Shown one piece after another: positions 19,223-28,719 of a DNA stretch of 64,000 bases (positions within the stretch are counted from its first letter, which is position 1; each line of letters begins with the position of its first letter). Source of the DNA: Endozoicomonas montiporae CL-33 (GTDB lineage Bacteria; Pseudomonadota; Gammaproteobacteria; Pseudomonadales; Endozoicomonadaceae); assembly GCF_001583435.1 (NCBI RefSeq), contig NZ_CP013251.1, positions 2,067,617-2,131,616 on the forward strand. Direction: 5' to 3'. Both the position numbers and the translations under genes were made by a program. Below the pieces are notes generated by a model. It saw only the letters and a program-made list of their open reading frames with translations. It did not search any database and was not told the origin of the DNA.

Positions 19223-19537
19223 ATGAATCTGTTTAACAATGTTCCCCGGTCACTACCTCAGGAATTTATCGAGGTGCTGGCTGAAGGTAAAGACGTAACG
19301 ATTGAACGCATTGTTTCCAGAGGGCATGTGACGCCTGAGGGCGATTGGTATGATCAGGAGAGGCACGAATGGGTGGTTCTTCTGACCGGTGCTGCGGCAA
19401 TAAAAATAGAAGGAAAGCCAGAGCTGATTCGTTTGGCTCCCGGCGATACTCTATACCTGCCTGCGCATTTGCGACATCGGGTGGAGTGGACCGACCCGGA
19501 TCAGGATTCTCTATGGATTGCTGTTCATTACCGATAG
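19223..19537 (+). CDS. Small cupin-domain protein
   Basis: A single cupin domain of about 104 residues: the metal-binding segments EGDWYDQERHEWVVLLTGAA and LAPGDTLYLPAHLRHRVEW are characteristic of small cupins (pfam cupin_2 type). The substrate is unknown. ATG 19223 is chosen because GGAG at 19213-19216 then has a proper 6-base spacing; ATG 19217 would touch it. It lies downstream of der in the same direction and convergent with xseA. Confidence 0.85.
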   Translation: MNLFNNVPRSLPQEFIEVLAEGKDVTIERIVSRGHVTPEGDWYDQERHEWVVLLTGAAAIKIEGKPELIRLAPGDTLYLPAHLRHRVEWTDPDQDSLWIAVHYR

Positions 19538-19555
19538 AAAACAGACTGTTGCTGT

Positions 19556-19598
19556 AACCAGAAAGGCCGCGAATCAATCGCGGTCTTTCTGGTTTTGG
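19556..19598. terminator. Bidirectional terminator between the cupin gene and xseA
   Basis: AACCAGAAAGGCCGCGA (19556-19572) pairs with TCGCGGTCTTTCTGGTT (19578-19594), leaving a short loop, with TTTT after it on the plus strand and A-rich sequence before it on the left, serving both convergent genes. Confidence 0.85.
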
Positions 19599-19622
19599 GG
19601 TTCTTCCTTTTAAGTGCTGGCT

Positions 19623-21011
19623 TCAGGTTTCTGATATTTCTGGATAAAGTGTGTCCACCGTACAGGCTGCTGAGCCTGAGCTGAAGCGGGCAGTGATCTG
19701 ATCTCCCGGCTTGAGTGAGTCTGCCGTTGTGATGATGCCTTCATCCTTCTGTACGATTGAGTAACCCCTTGAAAGCGTGGCAAGCGGGCTGACAGCGTTC
19801 AAATGTCCTGATAGTTGTTGTAGCTGGTGATTGCGGCGTTCCAGCTTTTGTTGCACCAGATGTTGCAGGTTTTCTGATGCTTGTTCAGTGCGATGTCTTA
19901 TCTGTTCGAGTAATCTGTCCGGGGATTGTTGAAATAACCGGTTTTGTAGCTGTTGAGCCTGTCCGGACTGCTGTTGCAGTGAAATTCTCATACCCTGATG
20001 CAATCGTATTTCAAGGTCGTTCAGGCGTTGGTGGTGTTCTCGCAGCCGTTCACCCGGGTGCCTCAGGCGCAGGCTGATGCTGTCCAGTGACTGGCTGGTG
20101 GATTGCAGCTTGTGCTGAATATGGATGTTGAGTTTGCGATGCAGCATATCCAGTTTGTGCAGCCACTCCTGTCGGTCAGGGCTAAGAATTTCTGCGGCGG
20201 CTGAAGGTGTGGGTGCCCGGTAATCAGCAACAAAATCGGCAATAGTAAAATCAATTTCATGTCCGATGGCGCTGACAACCGGAAGTTGGCTACCGGCTAT
20301 GGCTCTGGCAACAGCTTCTTCATTAAAAGGCCAGAGATCTTCCAGTGATCCGCCGCCTCTGCCCACAATCAATACATCAAGGTTGGGCATCCGGTTTGCC
20401 AGAGTGATGGCATCAACGATCTCTCGGGCAGCACCTTTGCCCTGAACCGCAGCAGGAATGATGGTGATCTTAATGGCAGGAAAGCGTCGTTTAAGTACCG
20501 CCACTATGTCTTTAATGGCTGCTCCGGTGGGCGAGGTGACTACGCCGATATGGCGGGGTAGTGCCGGAATCTCTCTTTTGCGTTCTGCGCTGAACAGCCC
20601 TTCGTCGGCCAGTTTGGTTTTCAATGCTTCAAAAGCCCGTTGCAGGGCTCCGGCACCTGCTTCTTCCAAGTGATCCACAATCAGCTGGTAGTCGCCGCGC
20701 CCTTCGTACAGGCTGACCCTTCCTCTCAGAAGCAGTTGCATGCCTTCAGTTGGCGAGAATTTCAGGCCGCTGTTTCGGTTTTTAAACATGGCGCAGCGTA
20801 TCTGCGCATTGGCATCTTTTAAAGTGAAGTACCAGTGTCCGGAACGTGGGCGTGCCAGTGCCGACAGTTCGCCTTCAACGCGAACATTGCCGAAATGCGT
20901 TTCCAGCATGCGGCGACTACGACTGTTCAGTTCTGTGACAGTCAGTGGGCGATGTGTTGACGATTGTGAGAATGAGTCGTCAGAAAAATTGTATAAGTTT
21001 TGACCGCGCAT
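19623..21011 (-). CDS. xseA: Exodeoxyribonuclease VII large subunit
   Basis: XseA is the catalytic subunit of ExoVII, which degrades single-stranded DNA from both ends. The N-terminal OB fold (VEGELSALARPRSGHWYFTLKD), the catalytic core (RHIGVVTSPTGAAIKDI, LIVGRGGGSLEDLWPFNEE, SAIGHEIDFTIADFVADYRAPTP) and the long coiled-coil tail are all present. 462 residues. The small subunit gene xseB is not in this window, as is usual. The N terminus is about 15 residues longer than in E. coli. Confidence 0.95.
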   Translation of the reverse strand: MRGQNLYNFSDDSFSQSSTHRPLTVTELNSRSRRMLETHFGNVRVEGELSALARPRSGHWYFTLKDANAQIRCAMFKNRNSGLKFSPTEGMQLLLRGRVSLYEGRGDYQLIVDHLEEAGAGALQRAFEALKTKLADEGLFSAERKREIPALPRHIGVVTSPTGAAIKDIVAVLKRRFPAIKITIIPAAVQGKGAAREIVDAITLANRMPNLDVLIVGRGGGSLEDLWPFNEEAVARAIAGSQLPVVSAIGHEIDFTIADFVADYRAPTPSAAAEILSPDRQEWLHKLDMLHRKLNIHIQHKLQSTSQSLDSISLRLRHPGERLREHHQRLNDLEIRLHQGMRISLQQQSGQAQQLQNRLFQQSPDRLLEQIRHRTEQASENLQHLVQQKLERRNHQLQQLSGHLNAVSPLATLSRGYSIVQKDEGIITTADSLKPGDQITARFSSGSAACTVDTLYPEISET

Positions 21012-21093
21012 TATTCGGCTCAGGCTTGGTGGTGTTTGAAAATGTCTTCGTATTTCCGTCTATATCACTGAAAAGCAACGGAAATTACCTAAT

Positions 21094-21130
21094 AATTAAT
21101 ACGTTATCACTAATATGTTAATTAATACGT
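21094..21130. promoter_or_regulatory. Direct repeat ahead of the Dcu carrier gene
   Basis: AATTAATACGT occurs at 21094-21104 and again at 21120-21130, in phase on the DNA helix (26 bases apart), 54-90 bases before the carrier start. This could be an operator; no known consensus (for example FNR) is matched. Confidence 0.35.
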
Positions 21131-21183
21131 AATGCTTACAATTCAGACGTTAACTGTTTTTTAGTTTCCTGTTAAGGATTGTT

Positions 21184-22503
21184 ATGTTTCTTGTGCAACT
21201 TCTGGTCGTTCTGGCCTGTATTCTGATCGGTGCCCGCATTGGTGGTGTGGGTCTTGGTTTGATGGGTGGTGTGGGTCTTGCCATTCTGAGTTTCGTCTTC
21301 GGTCTGCAGCCAACCAGCCCGCCGATTGACGTTATGCTGATGATTGTTGCTGTGGTGTCTGCTGCTGCGTGTATGCAGGCTGCGGGTGGTCTGGATTATC
21401 TGGTTCAGGTCGCTGAAAAAATTCTGCGTAAGAATCCTAAGCGTATCACCTTTATGGCACCTGCGGTGACTTATGTATTCACCATGTTTGCCGGTACGGG
21501 TCACGTAGCTTACTCTGTACTGCCGGTGATTGCTGAAGTATCCCGTCGTACTGGTGTTCGTCCTGAGCGTCCACTGTCCATGGCGGTTATTGCTTCCCAG
21601 GTGGGTATTGTTGCCAGCCCGATTGCGGCGGCGACTGTTGCCATGCTGGGCTTCCTGAGTGGTTTTGAGGGCGTGACCCTGGCGACTATTCTCGGTATCA
21701 CCATTCCTTCGACGGTGATCGGTCTGGGGCTGGCGGCGCTGGTGACCAACAAGCTGGGTAAAGAGCTGAAAGATGACCCTGAATTCCAGAAGCGTATGCA
21801 GGATCCTGCGTTCCGCGCCAAGATGGAAGAAGAGTCTGGTGATCTGGTTAAAGAACTGAAGCCGGGTGCCAAGAAGTCTGTGGCGATCTTCCTGCTGGCG
21901 GCTGTATCTGTAGTGGTAATGGGTGCGTTCCCGTCCCTGCGTCCTGTATTTGAGTCCGGTGCCCGCATGGGTATGGCTCACACCATTGAAATCATTATGC
22001 TGTGTGCCGGTGCGGCCATGGTGGCGTTCTGCGGTATCAATGTTGCTGATGTGACCCGTGGTGATGTATTCATCGCTGGTATGCGTGCGGTTATCGCGAT
22101 TTTCGGTATCGCCTGGTTGGGTGACACCTTCTTCGGTGCCCACGACGCTATGCTGAAGTCCGGCATCGGCGAAATGGTCAGCATGTACCCATGGGCCTTT
22201 GCTATCGCACTGTTTGTACTGTCTGTGATGGTGAACAGTCAGGGCGCCACCACCGGTACCCTGATGCCTCTGGGTGTGGCTCTGGGTCTGCCAGCGGGTG
22301 CTTTGATTGCTATGTTCCCTGCGGTAAACGGTTACTTCTTTGTGCCTAACTACGGTCCGATCATTGCTTCCATCGACTTTGATAGCACCGGAACCACCAA
22401 GATCGGTAAGTATGTGTTCAACCACAGCTTTATGCTGCCGGGTCTGATGTCGATCATCTTCTCCGTGATCGCTGGCTTTGTGATCTCCGGTATTGTGATG
22501 TAA
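21184..22503 (+). CDS. Dcu-family C4-dicarboxylate transporter
   Basis: This 439-residue inner-membrane protein matches the DcuA/DcuB family of fumarate, malate, succinate and aspartate exchangers. Conserved blocks are [52 protein letters not shown] and [20 protein letters not shown]. Some blocks resemble DcuA and others DcuB, so no symbol is assigned. The frame is almost wholly hydrophobic, with one charged loop around residues 195-225 ([18 protein letters not shown]). AAGGAT lies ahead of ATG 21184. In enteric bacteria these carriers act in fumarate respiration; whether that holds here is not shown. Confidence 0.88.
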   Translation: MFLVQLLVVLACILIGARIGGVGLGLMGGVGLAILSFVFGLQPTSPPIDVMLMIVAVVSAAACMQAAGGLDYLVQVAEKILRKNPKRITFMAPAVTYVFTMFAGTGHVAYSVLPVIAEVSRRTGVRPERPLSMAVIASQVGIVASPIAAATVAMLGFLSGFEGVTLATILGITIPSTVIGLGLAALVTNKLGKELKDDPEFQKRMQDPAFRAKMEEESGDLVKELKPGAKKSVAIFLLAAVSVVVMGAFPSLRPVFESGARMGMAHTIEIIMLCAGAAMVAFCGINVADVTRGDVFIAGMRAVIAIFGIAWLGDTFFGAHDAMLKSGIGEMVSMYPWAFAIALFVLSVMVNSQGATTGTLMPLGVALGLPAGALIAMFPAVNGYFFVPNYGPIIASIDFDSTGTTKIGKYVFNHSFMLPGLMSIIFSVIAGFVISGIVM

Positions 22504-22538
22504 TACTCTGATAATAAAGAGAAAATTACATATTCTGC

Positions 22539-22570
22539 AAAAACCGCAACCGAGAAGTTGCGGTTTTTTT
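22539..22570. terminator. Terminator after the Dcu gene
   Basis: AAAAACCGCAAC (22539-22550) and GTTGCGGTTTTTTT (22557-22570) form a stem of about 11 bp with a 6-base loop and a T-run. Confidence 0.88.
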
Positions 22571-22686
22571 GTATTGGCATTCGAATAATTTCAAGGTATT
22601 CTGCGTTTGATAGGAATGCGGACTGCGGTAGGATCCCAGAAATTTTATCCGCGATTTTTATCAACGTACTGGATCGGTAACAGGTA

Positions 22687-24156
22687 ATGCTGAGAATTGC
22701 CCAAGAAGCCCTCACCTTCGATGATGTCCTGCTTTTGCCAGGTTATTCCGAAGTCCTCCCGAATGATGTTTCTCTTAAAACCCGTCTGACCCGTGACATT
22801 GAGCTGAATATTCCTCTGATCTCTGCTGCTATGGATACAGTGACTGAAGCTCGTCTGGCGATTGCCATGGCTCAGGAAGGCGGTATTGGTATTATTCACA
22901 AGAATATGACCGTTGAGCAGCAGGCGCATGAAGTTCGCAAGGTTAAGAAGCATGAAAGTGGTGTGGTGAAAGACCCGATCACTATTGATTCTTCAGCCAC
23001 GGTGCGTGATTTGCTGGAATTGACCGGGAAGCACAAGATTTCCGGTGTACCAGTGCTGGACGGTGACGACCTGGTGGGTATTGTAACCAGCCGTGACGTT
23101 CGTTTTGTCTCTAATCTGGACAAAATTGTGTCCCAGATCATGACCCCTAAAGACCGTCTGGTGACGGTTGTAGAAGGCACAGATCAGGAAACAGTGCGCA
23201 AGTTATTGCACAAACACCGCATTGAAAAAGTGCTGGTCGTTGATGAAAGCTTTGGCCTGGTCGGCATGATGACCGTTAAAGACATCAAGAAAGCACAAGA
23301 CTATCCTCTCGCCAGTAAAGATGACCATGGTCAGCTGCGTGTCGGTGCTGCTGTAGGTACCGGGCCGGAAACACCGGAGCGTGTTGCTGCGTTGGTTGAA
23401 GCGGGTGTTGATGTGGTCATTGTTGATACGGCCCACGGTCACTCCAAAGGTGTCATTGATCGCGTTCGCTGGGTCAAGGAGACTTACCCGCACGTTCAGG
23501 TGATCGGCGGTAACATCGCTACGGGTGCAGCAGCACTGGCGCTGGCTGAAGCCGGAGCCGATGGCGTCAAAGTGGGTATTGGTCCGGGTTCTATCTGTAC
23601 CACCCGAATTGTAACCGGTATCGGAGTGCCGCAGATTTCCGCAGTCGCCAATGTCGTTGAGGCTCTGAAAGGTACTGATATTCCGGTCATTGCAGACGGT
23701 GGTATCCGTTTCTCCGGTGATCTTGCCAAGGCGATTGTGGCCGGTGCCGGTACGGTGATGCTGGGCAGTATGCTGGCCGGTACGGAAGAAGCGCCGGGCG
23801 AAGTTGAGCTGTTTCAGGGTCGAAGCTATAAGGCTTACCGTGGTATGGGTTCACTCGGTGCCATGGCTCAGGCTTCAGGCTCCAGTGACCGTTATTTCCA
23901 GAGCACGGAAGACGGCACAGAAAAACTGGTGCCGGAAGGTATTGAAGGTCGTGTGCCCTACAAAGGCCCGCTGAATGCCATTATTCACCAGATGGTGGGT
24001 GGTCTGCGTGCAGCAATGGGTTACACCGGTTCTGCCGATATGCTGACCATGCGCACGGTGCCGGAATTTGTCCGGGTGACCAATGCCGGTATGAAGGAAT
24101 CTCATGTACACGACGTGACGATTACCAAAGAAGCACCGAACTATCGTGTTGGCTGA
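22687..24156 (+). CDS. guaB: IMP dehydrogenase
   Basis: GuaB oxidises IMP to XMP with NAD+, the rate-limiting step of GMP synthesis. The TIM barrel is interrupted by a pair of CBS domains (about residues 90-205). The catalytic cysteine lies in [18 protein letters not shown], and the phosphate-binding loops are [10 protein letters not shown] and [13 protein letters not shown]. 489 residues. It precedes guaA, separated by a terminator hairpin. Confidence 0.96.
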   Translation: MLRIAQEALTFDDVLLLPGYSEVLPNDVSLKTRLTRDIELNIPLISAAMDTVTEARLAIAMAQEGGIGIIHKNMTVEQQAHEVRKVKKHESGVVKDPITIDSSATVRDLLELTGKHKISGVPVLDGDDLVGIVTSRDVRFVSNLDKIVSQIMTPKDRLVTVVEGTDQETVRKLLHKHRIEKVLVVDESFGLVGMMTVKDIKKAQDYPLASKDDHGQLRVGAAVGTGPETPERVAALVEAGVDVVIVDTAHGHSKGVIDRVRWVKETYPHVQVIGGNIATGAAALALAEAGADGVKVGIGPGSICTTRIVTGIGVPQISAVANVVEALKGTDIPVIADGGIRFSGDLAKAIVAGAGTVMLGSMLAGTEEAPGEVELFQGRSYKAYRGMGSLGAMAQASGSSDRYFQSTEDGTEKLVPEGIEGRVPYKGPLNAIIHQMVGGLRAAMGYTGSADMLTMRTVPEFVRVTNAGMKESHVHDVTITKEAPNYRVG

Positions 24157-24176
24157 CTTCAGTTGAATACATTAAA

Positions 24177-24210
24177 GAACAGTCGGATTTATTCCGGCTG
24201 TTCTGCTTTT
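24177..24210 (+). terminator. Hairpin terminator between guaB and guaA
   Basis: GAACAGTCGG (24177-24186) pairs with CCGGCTGTTC (24194-24203), followed by TGCTTTT. It would partly separate guaA expression from guaB. Confidence 0.75.
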
Positions 24211-24286
24211 AGTTTCCATATAAATGTTGGAAATGATTGGCTGTTTGCAGTCATTTTCTTTTGCCCAAGGCTGTTTTGAGAAGACT

Positions 24287-25888
24287 ATGTCTAACGCAAT
24301 GTCTAACGCAATGTCTAAGGATATTCACGCTGAACGAATTCTGATTCTGGATTTCGGTTCCCAGTATACGCAGCTGATTGCCCGTCGAGTGCGTGAAATC
24401 GGTGTTTACTGTGAATTGCATCCGTGCGATATGAATGAACAGAAAATTCGCGAATTCGCTCCTAAGGCTGTCATTCTGTCCGGTGGCCCGGAATCGGTGA
24501 CCGGTGATGATTCCCCTCGGGCGCCAGACGTTGTTTTTGATCTGGGCGTGCCGGTTCTGGGTGTCTGCTACGGTATGCAGACCATGGCTGAACAGATGGG
24601 CGGTAAAGTATCGACCTCCAATCTGCGTGAGTTTGGTTATGCCCAGGTGACGCTGGAGGAAAAGAGTCGTCTGTTTGATGGCATTGAAGACCATATCTGT
24701 GATCACGGCCGTCTGAGTCTGGATGTATGGATGAGTCATGGAGACAAGGTCAGCCAGTTGCCGGAAGGCTTTGCGCTGGCCGCTTCTACTGAATCCTGCC
24801 CGATTGCAGCTATGTCCTGTGAAGAAAAACAGTTCTATGGCATTCAGTTCCACCCTGAAGTGACCCATACCAAGCAGGGTCATCGCATCCTTGAGCGTTT
24901 CGTGGTGGATATTGCCGGTTGTGAAAAGCTGTGGACACCGGGTCAGATTATTGAAGACGCTATTGCCCGTGTGCGTGAGCAGGTAGGTGACAAGCAGGTA
25001 CTGCTGGGTCTGTCTGGCGGTGTGGATTCCAGCGTTGTGGCGGCACTGTTGCACAAGGCGATTGGTGATCAGCTGGTCTGTGTATTTGTTGATAATGGTC
25101 TGCTGCGCCTGAACGAAGGCGATCAGGTGATGTCCATGTTCGCGGAAAACATGGGTGTGCGCGTGATTCGTGCGGATTCTGAAGATCTGTTCCTGGGCAA
25201 GCTGAAAGGTGTGGATGAGCCGGAAGCCAAGCGCAAGATCATCGGTAACACTTTTATTGAGGTGTTTGATGAGCAGGCAACGGCTCTGAATGGTGTTGAT
25301 TTTCTGGCGCAGGGTACCATCTATCCGGACGTGATTGAGTCGGCTGGTGCAGAAAGCGGCAAAGCGCACGTGATCAAGTCTCACCACAATGTGGGTGGTC
25401 TGCCGGAAGACATGAAGATGGAGCTGGTTGAGCCACTGCGTGAGCTGTTTAAGGACGAAGTGCGCAAGATTGGTCTGGAGCTGGGTCTTCCGTACGACAT
25501 GGTTTACCGTCATCCGTTCCCGGGACCAGGTCTGGGTGTGCGTGTGCTGGGCGAGGTGAAGAAGGAATACTGTGATATTCTCCGTCGTGCCGATGCCATC
25601 TTTATTGAAGAGCTGCGCAAGGCGGACTGGTATCACAAGACCAGTCAGGCATTTGCGGTATTCCTGCCGGTGAAATCTGTGGGTGTTGTGGGTGATGGTC
25701 GTCGTTACGAGTACGTGATTGCTCTGCGAGCAGTAGAGACCATTGACTTTATGACCGCACGCTGGGCGCATTTGCCTTATGAGCTGCTGGAAAAAGTATC
25801 GGGTCGTATTATTAACGAAATTGAGCATGTCTCTCGTGTGACATACGACGTTTCCAGTAAGCCGCCTGCGACCATCGAATGGGAGTGA
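24287..25888 (+). CDS. guaA: GMP synthase (glutamine-hydrolysing)
   Basis: GuaA converts XMP to GMP using glutamine and ATP. The N-terminal class I glutaminase has the nucleophile Cys in [10 protein letters not shown] and the His-Glu pair in [11 protein letters not shown]. The ATP pyrophosphatase P-loop is [16 protein letters not shown], and a C-terminal dimerisation domain follows. The start region is odd: the 12-base sequence ATGTCTAACGCA is repeated, giving three in-frame ATG codons at 24287, 24299 and 24311 and the N terminus [13 protein letters not shown] annotate from 24287 (GAG a few bases upstream, 533 residues). Confidence 0.95.
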   Translation: MSNAMSNAMSKDIHAERILILDFGSQYTQLIARRVREIGVYCELHPCDMNEQKIREFAPKAVILSGGPESVTGDDSPRAPDVVFDLGVPVLGVCYGMQTMAEQMGGKVSTSNLREFGYAQVTLEEKSRLFDGIEDHICDHGRLSLDVWMSHGDKVSQLPEGFALAASTESCPIAAMSCEEKQFYGIQFHPEVTHTKQGHRILERFVVDIAGCEKLWTPGQIIEDAIARVREQVGDKQVLLGLSGGVDSSVVAALLHKAIGDQLVCVFVDNGLLRLNEGDQVMSMFAENMGVRVIRADSEDLFLGKLKGVDEPEAKRKIIGNTFIEVFDEQATALNGVDFLAQGTIYPDVIESAGAESGKAHVIKSHHNVGGLPEDMKMELVEPLRELFKDEVRKIGLELGLPYDMVYRHPFPGPGLGVRVLGEVKKEYCDILRRADAIFIEELRKADWYHKTSQAFAVFLPVKSVGVVGDGRRYEYVIALRAVETIDFMTARWAHLPYELLEKVSGRIINEIEHVSRVTYDVSSKPPATIEWE

Positions 25889-25939
25889 TTTGCCTGTCGC
25901 TATGCTGAGCAGTAAAGGTAAATGAGTTGTACTATTGAT

Positions 25940-25969
25940 CCCCCGTCATCCTGTATGGCGGGGGTTTTT
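25940..25969 (+). terminator. Rho-independent terminator after guaA
   Basis: CCCCCG (25940-25945) pairs with CGGGGG (25959-25964) across a loop, followed by TTTTTA. Confidence 0.85.
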
Positions 25970-26149
25970 AGTTAAAAAGTGTTTGAAAAACATTAATTTA
26001 CGGAACCTTTTGCTAGAATATTGATCTATTTCAGGGAATGGGAGAAGTTTTTGTGCTGGTCACGGTTGTCAGGCTGTGATCATTGTGCATAATAGTCTTC
26101 CATCAGGGGTGACGTGGCAGGAAGCCGTCGCTACGTCCCTGCCTGTGAT

Positions 26150-26190
26150 CCTCTTGAATGAGTACTCTTGAACGAGAACTCTTGAACTAG
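26150..26190. repeat. Short direct repeats ahead of the riboswitch
   Basis: CTCTTGAATGAGTA, CTCTTGAACGAGAA and CTCTTGAACTAGAA follow each other in a 14-base period just before the lysine riboswitch. Their role is unknown. Confidence 0.6.
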
Positions 26191-26352
26191 AAAGTAGAGG
26201 CGCACTGTTTTAATAGTAATCCGGAGTAGGGTGACTCCGTTGGTCTGAGCATTTCAGCCAGTAAACCGGATGAAAGGAAAAAGTGCCGAAGTGGATACGA
26301 TGGTCATGTCGGTCCGCTGGTGGTGCATCGAAGAGGTGTACTACTGTCACGG
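26190..26352 (+). promoter_or_regulatory. Lysine riboswitch (L box)
   Basis: The conserved core elements appear in the expected order: AGTAGAGGCGCAC at the 5' side, AATAGTAATCCGGAG, then GGATGAAAGGAAAAAGTGCCGAAG, and GGTCCGCTGGTGGTGCATCGAAG. The P1 helix closes with AGTAG (26193-26197) and CTACT (26341-26345). Lysine binding would shut P1 and reduce expression of the gene downstream. About 200 bases separate the aptamer from the start codon; I could not resolve the expression platform there. Confidence 0.85.
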
Positions 26353-26549
26353 TTTTTAACTGTGGAGAGCTACTGGAAGTCTGCGTGGTCTGGTGTTTGA
26401 ACCATCAGTGCGTCACGCAAATAGAAGTATGAACAAACCCGTCGTGCTTCTCATCCAACTGCCTCCTGATCTGACACCTGCAAGTTCAACTGAACAGTCT
26501 GTTATGGATAACGGCCTATGGAATGACTTGTTATTACGAGATCAGTTTT

Positions 26550-28145
26550 ATGGATTTATTAAGTTTTAGTCATTCGCCATTATCTCTGACCGCCCCGGTT
26601 GTCGCTATTTTGCTGGCGATTCTTACCCGTAAAGTACTTCTGTCCCTGGGAGCGGGTATTCTCACCGGTACCCTTTTGCTCACCGGCTACAGCCCGCTGG
26701 ACTCTCTCACCTACATCGGTAAAAGCTTTGTTGCTGTTTTCTGGGAGGAAGGCATCAATGTAGACAGTGTTTTCATTCTGCTGTTTCTGATGCTGTTGGG
26801 TGTGATTACCACCCTGATTGATATTTCCGGCGGTGCCCGCGCCTTTGGTGACTGGGCCCGTGCACGGGTAAAAACCCGTCAGGGCTCGCAGCTGCTGACG
26901 GTTCTGCTGGGTGTGATTATATTTATTGATGATTACTTTAACAGTCTGGCTGTGGGTAATATCAGCCGCCCTTTGACCGATCGTCATGGCGTGTCTCGTG
27001 CCAAACTGTCTTATCTGATTGACTCTACAGCAGCGCCTGTCTGTGTTATTACACCAGTGTCCAGCTGGGGAGCCTATATTATCGCCCTGATTGGTACCAT
27101 TCTGGCGACCCATGAAATTACGGATATCAGTGCCATTTCTGCCTTTGTTGCCATGGTACCAATGAATTTGTACGCCGTGTTTGCTCTGGCTCTGGTGATC
27201 TGCAGTGCCTGGATGGATCTGAACGTTGGCCCGATGCGCACTCATGAACGTCGTGCCCGTGCTGGTGAACTTTATGATGCCCGTAAGGGGAATCCTCCGG
27301 GTGCCAGTGTTGAGCTGGGCCGAAGCTCTAAAGGAACGGTATCTGATCTGGTGATTCCGGTGGTCACTCTGGTGGTAGCTACCACTGCTTCTCTGATTGC
27401 GACGGGTGGCGCTGCATTGTCTGAAGCAGGCGAAGCATTTTCTGTTCTGGGCGCTTTTGAAAACACCGACGTCGTTCACTCTCTGGTCTACGGTGGTCTG
27501 ATTGGCTTGGCGGTGACCATGGTGCGTATGGTTCGTCACGATCTGGACGGTCCTGCATGGAGCAAGGCGATTATCGAAGGTGTTCGTTCCATGCTGCCGG
27601 CAATTTACATTCTGGTCTTTGCCTGGATGCTGGTGGACGTGATCAGTTCTCTGGAGACGGGTCGTTATCTGGCGGGACTGGTGAGCAGTTCTTCTCTGGA
27701 GCCTGGTTATCTGCCAATGATTCTGTTTCTGGTGTCCGGTGCCATGGCTTTCGCGACCGGTACCAGCTGGGGGACTTTTGGTATTATGCTGCCTATCGCG
27801 GGTGATATGGCGGCAGCCGCAGAAATCTCCATGATGTTGCCCATGCTGGCTTCGGTTCTGGCGGGTGCTGTGTTTGGTGATCACTGTTCACCTATCTCAG
27901 ATACAACAATTCTGTCTTCTACCGGTGCTTCCTGTCACCATATTGACCACGTTACTACACAATTGCCTTATGCTCTGGGTGTTGCCTTTGTCGCTATGTC
28001 AGGTTATCTGGTCATGGGTATGGCAGACTCTGCAGCGGCAGGATTTACCACGGCACTGGTGGTGTTCGGACTGCTTCTGATGCTGTTCCGCAAGCTGTCT
28101 GGTTGTTCGGCAAGTCCTGAAGATGCTGTGCTGGTCAAGGAATAG
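26550..28145 (+). CDS. NhaC-family carrier, probable lysine transporter (LysW type)
   Basis: A multi-spanning membrane protein of about 531 residues in the NhaC Na+/H+ antiporter superfamily: long hydrophobic segments alternate with conserved loops such as FIDDYFNSLAVGNISRPL, STAAPVCVITPVSSWGAY and FATGTSWGTFGIMLP. By sequence alone it would be called a Na+/H+ antiporter. The lysine riboswitch directly upstream is the deciding context: riboswitch-controlled NhaC-like proteins in gammaproteobacteria were proposed as lysine transporters (LysW). The start may be ATG 26550 (after GAGAT) or in-frame ATG 26523. Neither ribosome site is strong. Confidence 0.85.
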   Translation: MDLLSFSHSPLSLTAPVVAILLAILTRKVLLSLGAGILTGTLLLTGYSPLDSLTYIGKSFVAVFWEEGINVDSVFILLFLMLLGVITTLIDISGGARAFGDWARARVKTRQGSQLLTVLLGVIIFIDDYFNSLAVGNISRPLTDRHGVSRAKLSYLIDSTAAPVCVITPVSSWGAYIIALIGTILATHEITDISAISAFVAMVPMNLYAVFALALVICSAWMDLNVGPMRTHERRARAGELYDARKGNPPGASVELGRSSKGTVSDLVIPVVTLVVATTASLIATGGAALSEAGEAFSVLGAFENTDVVHSLVYGGLIGLAVTMVRMVRHDLDGPAWSKAIIEGVRSMLPAIYILVFAWMLVDVISSLETGRYLAGLVSSSSLEPGYLPMILFLVSGAMAFATGTSWGTFGIMLPIAGDMAAAAEISMMLPMLASVLAGAVFGDHCSPISDTTILSSTGASCHHIDHVTTQLPYALGVAFVAMSGYLVMGMADSAAAGFTTALVVFGLLLMLFRKLSGCSASPEDAVLVKE

Positions 28146-28207
28146 CCCCCTACACTGAAAGAATGAAGTCGAAAGACAGAAGACAGGGACGTCTTTTTAT
28201 TCATTTG

Positions 28208-28260
28208 ACCTCAAGCTTGCTCCTGAGATGGTGATCGGACCCGCCAGAGCAAGTTGAGGT
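28208..28260 (+). promoter_or_regulatory. Long inverted repeat just ahead of the secretion chaperone gene
   Basis: ACCTCAAGCTTGCTC (28208-28222) pairs with GAGCAAGTTGAGGT (28247-28260), a 14-bp stem with one bulged base and a 24-base loop, ending 19 bases before the chaperone start. It has no T-run, so it is not a standard terminator. It could be an operator or a structured leader. Confidence 0.6.
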
Positions 28261-28279
28261 ACCAGCAAGCAGGGATGCT

Positions 28280-28708
28280 ATGAGCTTTGATAATCTGATT
28301 AAATCCGTCGCCCAGCGCAACCAGATGGGAGAGCTGGAGTTCAGGGATAACCGTTACTACATTTCTATAGATGACCGCATTGAGCTGGCCTGCTTTCAGG
28401 CCAACGGCAAGTTCTACCTTCACGGCGTTATCGCCGAATTACCTTCTAAGCCCGATGAGCAGGAAAAGCTTCTGAAAAAGATTTTGCAGAAGCATCTGGG
28501 GTTGATTCAGACCCAGCGTATCAGTTTGTGTATTGAGCCGGACTCAAATGAATTGTCGCTATCAACCACACGGACGGCGCTCGGGCTCAATGAAGATATT
28601 ATTGAAGAGGCTCTGGCCGAGTTTGCCAATAACTTTGATTACATTCTGACACTGATTAATGAAGATGCGCTGACCATGCCTTCTGCGCCCATTATGATTA
28701 TGCCTTGA
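28280..28708 (+). CDS. CesT-type type III secretion chaperone
   Basis: The 142-residue acidic protein has the layout of class I type III chaperones (Tir chaperone/CesT fold): an N-terminal helix (MSFDNLIKSVAQRNQMGEL), a beta sheet (RYYISIDDRIELACFQANGKFYLHGVIAELP), a dimerisation helix (QEKLLKKILQKHLGLIQT), further strands and a C-terminal helix (EDIIEEALAEFANNFDYILTLI). Such chaperones bind the N-terminal region of an effector, usually encoded next door. The next gene starts 11 bases after its stop. Identification rests on fold pattern, size and context, since these families share little sequence. Confidence 0.78.
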   Translation: MSFDNLIKSVAQRNQMGELEFRDNRYYISIDDRIELACFQANGKFYLHGVIAELPSKPDEQEKLLKKILQKHLGLIQTQRISLCIEPDSNELSLSTTRTALGLNEDIIEEALAEFANNFDYILTLINEDALTMPSAPIMIMP

Positions 28709-28719
28709 CGGGAGGCTGA

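Noticed and set aside
21172..22425. A 417-codon open frame antisense to the Dcu carrier gene
   Set aside because: Composition (His, Arg, Thr, Gln) is that of the reverse complement of a hydrophobic protein; there is no motif.
24251..25828. A 525-codon open frame antisense to guaA
   Set aside because: It mirrors the coding strand, is rich in His/Gln/Thr, has no ribosome site or family motif, and guaA is certain.
26094..26150. The hairpin GTGGCAGG...CCCTGCC as a second riboswitch
   Set aside because: Only a simple stem is visible; no aptamer consensus is matched.
26580..27884. A 434-codon open frame antisense to the NhaC-type gene
   Set aside because: The same shadow effect of a membrane-protein gene; no evidence of translation.
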